From positions 48,883 through 112,882 of the forward strand of contig NZ_AJSX01000034.1 of the NCBI RefSeq assembly GCF_000262245.1: 64,000 bases of DNA. The letters run 5' to 3'. Under the pieces are notes generated by a model that did not search any database, was not told the origin of the DNA, and saw nothing but the letters and a program-made list of their open reading frames with translations. This stretch comes from Pasteurella bettyae CCUG 2042 (lineage in GTDB: Bacteria > Pseudomonadota > Gammaproteobacteria > Enterobacterales > Pasteurellaceae). The position numbers and the translations under genes were made by a program. Shown piece after piece: positions 59,106 to 64,000 of the stretch. Every line of letters starts with the position of its first letter. Within the stretch, counting starts at the first letter, position 1.

Positions 59106-60950
59106 TTATAGATTCTTTACATTCAAAGCTCTAAAAGCATTTAATACTGCGATGATAGTTACACCTACATCTGCAAATATAGCTGCCCACATAGTAGTTA
59201 TTCCAAAAGCACTCAAAATAAGAACAATTATTTTTATTACAATTGCAAATACTATGTTTTGATGTGCAATTTTTAGTGTCTTTTTAGAAATCTTCATTGC
59301 AGTAGCAATTTTCGATGGCTCATCAGTCATAATTACAACATCAGCAGCTTCAATGGCCGCATCAGAACCTAAACCACCCATTGCTATTCCAATGTCTGCA
59401 CGAGCTAATACAGGTGCATCATTGATTCCGTCACCAACAAAGGCAAGTTTACCTTTTTTAGATTTTTGCGAAAATAATTCTTCTAGTTTTTCAACTTTGT
59501 CTGCTGGCAACAGTTCTGCATAAACCTTATCAAGACCAAGCTCTTTAGCAACTTTTGAACCAATACTTTTATTATCACCTGTCAACATAACTGTTTGTTT
59601 AATATTAGCTGCCTTAAGTTCCTTGATTGCTTGTGCTGAATCTTCCTTTACCTCATCGGCAATTACAATGTAACCTATATATTTGTTATTAACAGCAACA
59701 TGTACAATAGTACCGATCAGCTCTCCCTTGAAATAAGGGATATCCATCATTTTCATAAGTTTGATATTTCCTGCCATAACCTTTTTGCCATCTACTGTTG
59801 CAATAACACCATGACCTGATATCTCTTCTACATCTGAAATACGTCCATTGTCTATTTCTTTGCTATATGCACGTTTCAGTGAAAGTGAAATCGGATGATT
59901 GGAATAGCTTTCCGCATGTGCAGTTAATTCTAGTAGCTCTTCTTTGGAAACTCCTTCTGGATGAATTTCCTGTACATTAAATACACCTTTCGTTAGTGTT
60001 CCAGTTTTATCAAAAACAACAATTTCAGTTTCTGCTAATGCCTCTAAATAATTACTACCCTTGACTAAAACACCTTTTTTTGAGGCTCCACCTATTCCAC
60101 CGAAGAAACTCAAAGGAATTGAAATAACTAAAGCACACGGACAGGATACCACAAGGAATGCTAGTGCTCTATATATCCAATCACTAAAAGTCGCCCCGTC
60201 TATAACAAGAGGTGGTATAATAGCTAGAAAAACTGCAATTATAACCACAACCGGTGTATAATATCTCGCAAACTTCGTAATAAATTGTTCTGAATTGGAT
60301 TTTTTACTACTTGCATTTTCAACTAAATCAAGAATTTTACTTACAGTAGATTCTCCAAATTCCTTGGTAACCTCTGCTGTAATAACCCCATTAATGTTGA
60401 TGCACCCACTTAGGATATCACTTCCAACTTCTACTTCACGAGGAACAGATTCGCCTGTTAGTGCCGATGTATCAATCATTGAACTTCCCTCAATTACCTT
60501 GCCATCAAGAGGAATTTTTTCTCCTGCTTTAATTACAATAATATCTCCAATTTGTACTTCATCTGGGTCAACTTTGACAAGTTCATCACCTTTTTTAACA
60601 TTTGCATAATCTGGTCGAATATCCATAAGGCTTGCAATTGACTTTCTCGACTTGCCAACTGCATAGCTTTGAAACAGTTCTCCAACTTGATAAAACAGCA
60701 TAACTGCAACACCTTCAGGATACTCACCAATAAAAAATGCACCAATTGTTGCAATACTCATTAAAAAATTTTCATCGAAAACTTGACCTTTAAAAATATT
60801 TTTGACAGCTCTTTTTACAACATCTCCACCTACAATAATGTAACTTATTATAAAGAGAGCAATCTGTAACCATTCGTTATTTAAACTAAGCAATACTGCT
60901 GTAGCTAACACGGCTGCACCAATAATTATTCGCCATAGTCGTTTTGTCAT
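59106..60950 (-). CDS. cadA: Heavy-metal (Cd/Zn/Pb) P1B-type ATPase, without its own HMA domain
   Basis: 614 residues. Membrane helices surround the ion-binding CPC motif (VVSCPCALVISIP), the phosphorylation site VFDKTGTLTKG, the HP locus SYSNHPISLS and the hinge GDGINDAPVLARADIGIAMG. The actuator TGES is in ALTGESVPREV. The CPC site with these flanks is the Zn/Cd-exporting class. The usual N-terminal metal-binding domain is absent because a separate HMA gene lies 15 bases upstream. Codon use, AT-rich character and the ribosome sites of the cluster look like Firmicutes. The frame is intact. Confidence 0.92.
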   Translation of the reverse strand: MTKRLWRIIIGAAVLATAVLLSLNNEWLQIALFIISYIIVGGDVVKRAVKNIFKGQVFDENFLMSIATIGAFFIGEYPEGVAVMLFYQVGELFQSYAVGKSRKSIASLMDIRPDYANVKKGDELVKVDPDEVQIGDIIVIKAGEKIPLDGKVIEGSSMIDTSALTGESVPREVEVGSDILSGCININGVITAEVTKEFGESTVSKILDLVENASSKKSNSEQFITKFARYYTPVVVIIAVFLAIIPPLVIDGATFSDWIYRALAFLVVSCPCALVISIPLSFFGGIGGASKKGVLVKGSNYLEALAETEIVVFDKTGTLTKGVFNVQEIHPEGVSKEELLELTAHAESYSNHPISLSLKRAYSKEIDNGRISDVEEISGHGVIATVDGKKVMAGNIKLMKMMDIPYFKGELIGTIVHVAVNNKYIGYIVIADEVKEDSAQAIKELKAANIKQTVMLTGDNKSIGSKVAKELGLDKVYAELLPADKVEKLEELFSQKSKKGKLAFVGDGINDAPVLARADIGIAMGGLGSDAAIEAADVVIMTDEPSKIATAMKISKKTLKIAHQNIVFAIVIKIIVLILSAFGITTMWAAIFADVGVTIIAVLNAFRALNVKNL

Positions 60951-60965
60951 ACTAAATAGCCTTCT

Positions 60966-61187
60966 TTAAGCCTTTTTCATAGTTGTATCGGGTTCGATTT
61001 TTTTAACTATTTTTTCGGCCTCTGCTATTATTGTTGGCATTTTTTCATCCTCACCATCAATAACGAGTTTTGTGGTCATAAAGTTAACAGTAGCTTCTTT
61101 CACTCCATCAAGCTCATTAATAGCCTTTTCCATTTTTGCCGCGCAATTTGCACAATCTAAACCTTCAAGTATAAATTTCTTTTTCAT
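60966..61187 (-). CDS. Stand-alone heavy-metal-associated (HMA) domain protein
   Basis: 73 residues. A single ferredoxin-like HMA domain with the metal-binding GLDCANCAAKMEKAI (CxxC). It would carry a divalent metal to the ATPase encoded 15 bases downstream; in many CadA proteins this domain is fused. The start has a perfect AGGAGG ribosome site, typical of Firmicutes. Intact. Confidence 0.88.
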   Translation of the reverse strand: MKKKFILEGLDCANCAAKMEKAINELDGVKEATVNFMTTKLVIDGEDEKMPTIIAEAEKIVKKIEPDTTMKKA

Positions 61188-61332
61188 TATTAAATCCTCC
61201 TAAATATTATTTGTAATTTTATTTTGAATACTACAAGTCTTTTTCAAATTTTCTTGAAGCATTGCTCATTTGAAATGAAGACTTAAATATATGTCCAAAT
61301 ATCTTCAAAAAATATTCTATTCTACCGCATTA

Positions 61333-61701
61333 CTACTTCTCGTTGATATGAATTAGACCTTGGTCAAATATTTCTCTTACATGATCATCAACTAATGAAT
61401 AATATACTACTTTGCCTTCTTTTCTGTTTTTCACTAAATTAGCTTGTTTTAAGACTCTCAGCTGATGGGAAATTGCTGATTGTGTCATGTTAAGTAATAC
61501 AGCGATATCACAAACACACATTTCAGCTTCATGTAAAGCCCATAATATCCTGATTCGTGTTGAATCTCCAAATACTTTAAATAATTCTGCTAGATCATAA
61601 AGGCTTTCTTCTTGAGGCATTTTATCTCTAACTTGATTTACAATATCCTCATGAATTACATTGCAGTCACATCTTTCAATTGAATTAAATTTTTTAGTCA
61701 T
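61333..61701 (-). CDS. cadC: ArsR/SmtB-family metal-responsive repressor (CadC-like)
   Basis: 122 residues. The winged helix-turn-helix core has LFKVFGDSTRIRILWALHE and LLNMTQSAISHQLRVLKQANLV. Cysteines at 11 and 13 (RCDCN) plus 62 and 64 (MCVCD) form the alpha-3N site used by CadC to sense Cd, Pb or Bi. It should repress the HMA-ATPase genes 145 bases downstream and itself, and release on metal binding. AGAGGTGA ribosome site. Strongly Firmicutes-like. The operator lies upstream at 61731-61752. Confidence 0.88.
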   Translation of the reverse strand: MTKKFNSIERCDCNVIHEDIVNQVRDKMPQEESLYDLAELFKVFGDSTRIRILWALHEAEMCVCDIAVLLNMTQSAISHQLRVLKQANLVKNRKEGKVVYYSLVDDHVREIFDQGLIHINEK

Positions 61702-61730
61702 ATTATCACCTCTTTTTAAATCATTTCATC

Positions 61731-61752
61731 TGAATACTTGGACAAGCATTCA
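61731..61752. promoter_or_regulatory. ArsR/CadC-type operator
   Basis: Inverted repeat TGAATACTTG (61731-61740), GA, CAAGCATTCA (61743-61752), with 9 of 10 positions paired. This is the 10-2-10 dyad expected for SmtB/ArsR-type repressors. It is 30 bases upstream of cadC, right at the edge of the foreign DNA. Confidence 0.7.
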
Positions 61753-61759
61753 TATGTTG

Positions 61760-62302
61760 TATATTTATACTTTACAGTTTAACAATATTGAGCCATTAAA
61801 ATGGGGACAAACCTATTGGCAAGGCTTTGCTTCGTTGGATTGGTTGCGTATGCAAGCGCTCAATCTAGGTCGTGGCTATGATGGCAATGCCCCTGTTATT
61901 TTAGATGGCAAGTTAATGAATTATGCGGAAATGCGTAAAAAAGTGAATAACAATCGGGAAGAATGGATGGTGCGTTTGGGGTTAGATATGCAAATACCTG
62001 ATTTAGACTTAACTTGGTCGAATAAATGGTATATCAAAGCACCAATTAAAGGCGCAAATCAATATGGAGAGTTGAAAGATATTCCATTGTATCGCAGTTA
62101 TGACTATGGCACGCATACACAATGGGACACCAGCTTGCGTTGGTCGCCTAAAGTTTGGAATGACCAACGTATCGTGATGAAAGTTGATGTGTTAAATGTG
62201 CTTAATAAAACCCGTAAAGGTATCAGTAGCCAATCTGGTGCTGATTATGGTTTTTATACTGCAGGTAGAGAGTTTTGGTTAGAACTCGGCTACGAATTTT
62301 AA
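61760..62302 (+). pseudogene. 3' fragment of a TonB-dependent receptor
   Basis: About 175 residues of barrel end: LQFNNIEPLKWGQTYW, GRGYDGNAPVILDGKL, REEWMVRLGLDMQIPDLDLTWSNKW, VDVLNVLNKTRKG and a final ELGYEF with terminal Phe. The upstream plug and most strands are missing, replaced by the metal cassette; the exact junction lies around 61753-61775. In H. influenzae a TonB receptor of this type (HI1369) precedes an M16 protease gene (HI1368), as here. Non-functional. Confidence 0.78.
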
Positions 62303-62315
62303 TTTTTACACCAAC

Positions 62316-62341
62316 AGTGGGCTGTTATGCCCACTTTTTTT
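62316..62341 (+). terminator. Terminator after the TonB receptor fragment
   Basis: AGTGGGC, loop TGTTAT, GCCCACT then six T. It ends only a few bases before the M16 protease start. Confidence 0.85.
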
Positions 62342-62344
62342 GTT

Positions 62345-63946
62345 ATGATGAAAACGCTTATTTTTTTATTTCAAATCCTATTGCTGATGGCTTGCCAAGG
62401 GGCAATACCTACAACAACCACAACATCGACCTTGTTACCGTTCAATCCGAATATTCATCACGGCGTATTAGCCAATGGGCTAAATTATTATATTTTATCA
62501 AACAAGGAACCTGAAAATCGGGTTTATATGCGATTGGTGGTGAATGCAGGTTCTATGAATGAAGATGATGATCAAAAAGGTGTCGCCCATATCGTGGAAC
62601 ATATGGCGTTTAATGGTTCACAAAAATACCCCAAAAACCAGATTATTAATGCACTTGAGCAGTTAGGAATGAAGTTTGCTCGTGATATTAATGCTTTTAC
62701 AGATTTTGAAAATACTGTTTATACTCTAAATATTGCTAAAAATGATGATGAAACCTTGCTTCTTGCCTTGGATGTTATAAATGAATGGATGAATCATCTC
62801 ACCATTTTACCAGAAGATTTAGATAGTGAACGTGGTGTGGTGTTGGAAGAATGGCGTGCTCGTTTAAGTCCAATGCTGCGTTTAGGAGATAAAAAAAGTG
62901 CGGTGGAAATGCAAGGTTCTCGTTACGTGTTGCGAGATCCTATTGGCGATGTGGCGGTGATCAAAGGCGTGACGACGCAACGAGTTCGTGACTTTTATCA
63001 AAAATGGTATCGACCTGACAATATGGCATTGATTGTGGTGGGTGATATTAACAAATCTTCCCTTGAAAACTTGATTGCGCAGAAGCTGTCCAATTCTACG
63101 CATGATACTCAGGCTCCGTTGCCAAAAATTGATTATGGCATTCCGTTAATCAAGCAATGGCGTGTGGCATCCGTGTCTGAGCCTGAAATGACTACGTCAA
63201 GTCTTGAATTGAGTTTCTTTTCAGACGCAGTCAATAAAGAAACTGAAGCGGATTATCGCAAAGATTTATTGCAACAAATTGTGCAGCGTTTAATTAATTT
63301 ACGTTTGCAGCAATGGGAAAATCAGCAAAGTGCAGTGATAAATTCAGCTAATTTTTATCATAGCTATTTAGGTAAACAAACCTTACAAACTATTTTTTCT
63401 TTGCAGTTAAATAGTCCGAAATATGATAAAGCGCTTGATGTATTGTTCCACTTTATTAGCGAGTTAAAACAGCAAGGCTTTTCACAGGCAGAATTAAAGG
63501 CTGAACTTGAGCGCTTAACTCAGCGCAATGAAAAAGAAAGCCAAATTCAAGTAGGAAGTTTAAAACTAGCAAACGATTTAATCCCAATTATTGCAAATGG
63601 ACAAGTGAGCTTATCAGCAAAAGACCGTTATCAGCTTAATCGCCGTTTGCTAAAAAGTATAAATTTGGCTGAAATTGACCGCACTTTTGAGGAGATGATA
63701 GCAAGCCAAGCACGGTTGGTATTGGTTACACAACCTTCGTCAGCCAAATCATTGCCGTTTTCTGCAGATACAGTTGCACAACGTTGGCAGCAAGCAATGA
63801 ATGATCGCTCTCACCATTGGAAAGATGAAGCTATTCCCGCAGCTATGCCAGAGTTACATTTCAAGGCGGGGACGCTTATGCGTGAAAAATATTGGGATAA
63901 AGGTAATATCACTGAATATTGTGGGGTAGTGACAATATTTGCATAA
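62345..63946 (+). pseudogene. M16-family zinc protease (PqqL/HI1368-like), lipoprotein, 3' truncated
   Basis: 533 residues from the ATG at 62345 (a second ATG follows at 62348); full-length relatives are roughly 900. The N terminus is a lipoprotein signal with lipobox LMAC. The M16 zinc site is intact: VAHIVEHMAFNGSQKYP (HxxEH) with the downstream Glu region DSERGVVLEEWRARLSP. The second peptidase half is missing: after LMREKYWDKGNITE the sequence turns into nine unrelated residues and a stop near 63912-63946. PqqL-type proteases process substrates taken up by partner TonB receptors. Broken here, together with its receptor. Two uptake sequences lie inside (62897 and 63680 areas). Confidence 0.75.
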
Positions 63947-64000
63947 GGAAAAAGAAAAAATTTGGTGGGAAAAAATTGGCTGGAGCCCCTGTTTGTAGGG

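Noticed and set aside
61661..61759. Open frame upstream of the TonB fragment that supplies a start methionine
   Set aside because: It is antisense to the start of cadC and its operator; it only continues by chance into the receptor fragment.

Overview
This window is chromosomal DNA of a member of the Pasteurellaceae, probably in the Haemophilus/Aggregatibacter group. Perfect Haemophilus-type uptake signal sequences (AAGTGCGGT and its complement) are scattered through it, often as inverted pairs that double as terminators. Gene order also fits: letAB-molA-proQ-prc-ldtD-mepK-ycbL-comE1-sucAB, an OmpP2-like porin, tehB, modE/modAB and an HI1369/HI1368-like TonB receptor/M16 protease pair. AceF carries three lipoyl domains and sucAB lies next to sucCD, so I would not call it H. 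influenzae itself.

Layout. 0-3.3 kb: a 5'-truncated Slam (DUF560) outer-membrane protein directly followed by a FepA-type catecholate siderophore receptor. 3.4-9.8 kb (mostly minus): the LetA/LetB lipid-transport pair, a DUF3144 protein, a MolA-type binding protein and a signal-less ModA-like protein with no permease or ATPase beside them. 9.8-16.5 kb: proQ-prc, the peptidoglycan genes ldtD-like and mepK, ycbL, and an unusually long ComEA-like protein. 16.9-23.1 kb: sucABCD. 23.2-31 kb: a lipoprotein, a nitroreductase, modE-thioesterase-hemH, modAB (no modC), tehB and a porin. 31.3-37.5 kb: pyruvate dehydrogenase aceE-aceF-lpd. 37.7-43.5 kb: an NlpC/P60 lipoprotein, an SOS-boxed UmuD-like protein without catalytic residues, sstT, qmcA-nfeD, an oxidoreductase and a TorD-like chaperone. 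43.5-50.7 kb: the yccF-mgsA-yccT-acyP-tusE-yccA neighbourhood with a Fur-controlled yfeABCD iron/manganese ABC operon set into it, then tRNA-Ser(UGA).

Downstream of the tRNA, 50.8-61.8 kb is an accessory patchwork in which I see no perfect uptake sequence. It begins with the wreck of a type VI secretion/Rhs island: an orphan rhs fragment, an intact SUKH immunity gene, an rhs gene with an LHH/HNH nuclease tip, a tssM 3' half and a vgrG 5' half. rhs, tssM and vgrG each carry a single in-frame stop in an otherwise open frame. A short repeat array then leads into a Firmicutes-style cadmium/zinc cassette (arsR/cadC, separate HMA protein, CPC P-type ATPase, a CopZ-like [2Fe-2S] protein also broken by one in-frame stop). 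This abuts the 3' end of a TonB receptor and an M16 zinc protease, which is itself cut short close to the window edge.

Taken together the core genes cover central carbon flux, envelope maintenance, metal and molybdate handling, and competence. The accessory block records contact-dependent competition genes that are decaying after insertion of a metal-resistance module of distant origin.
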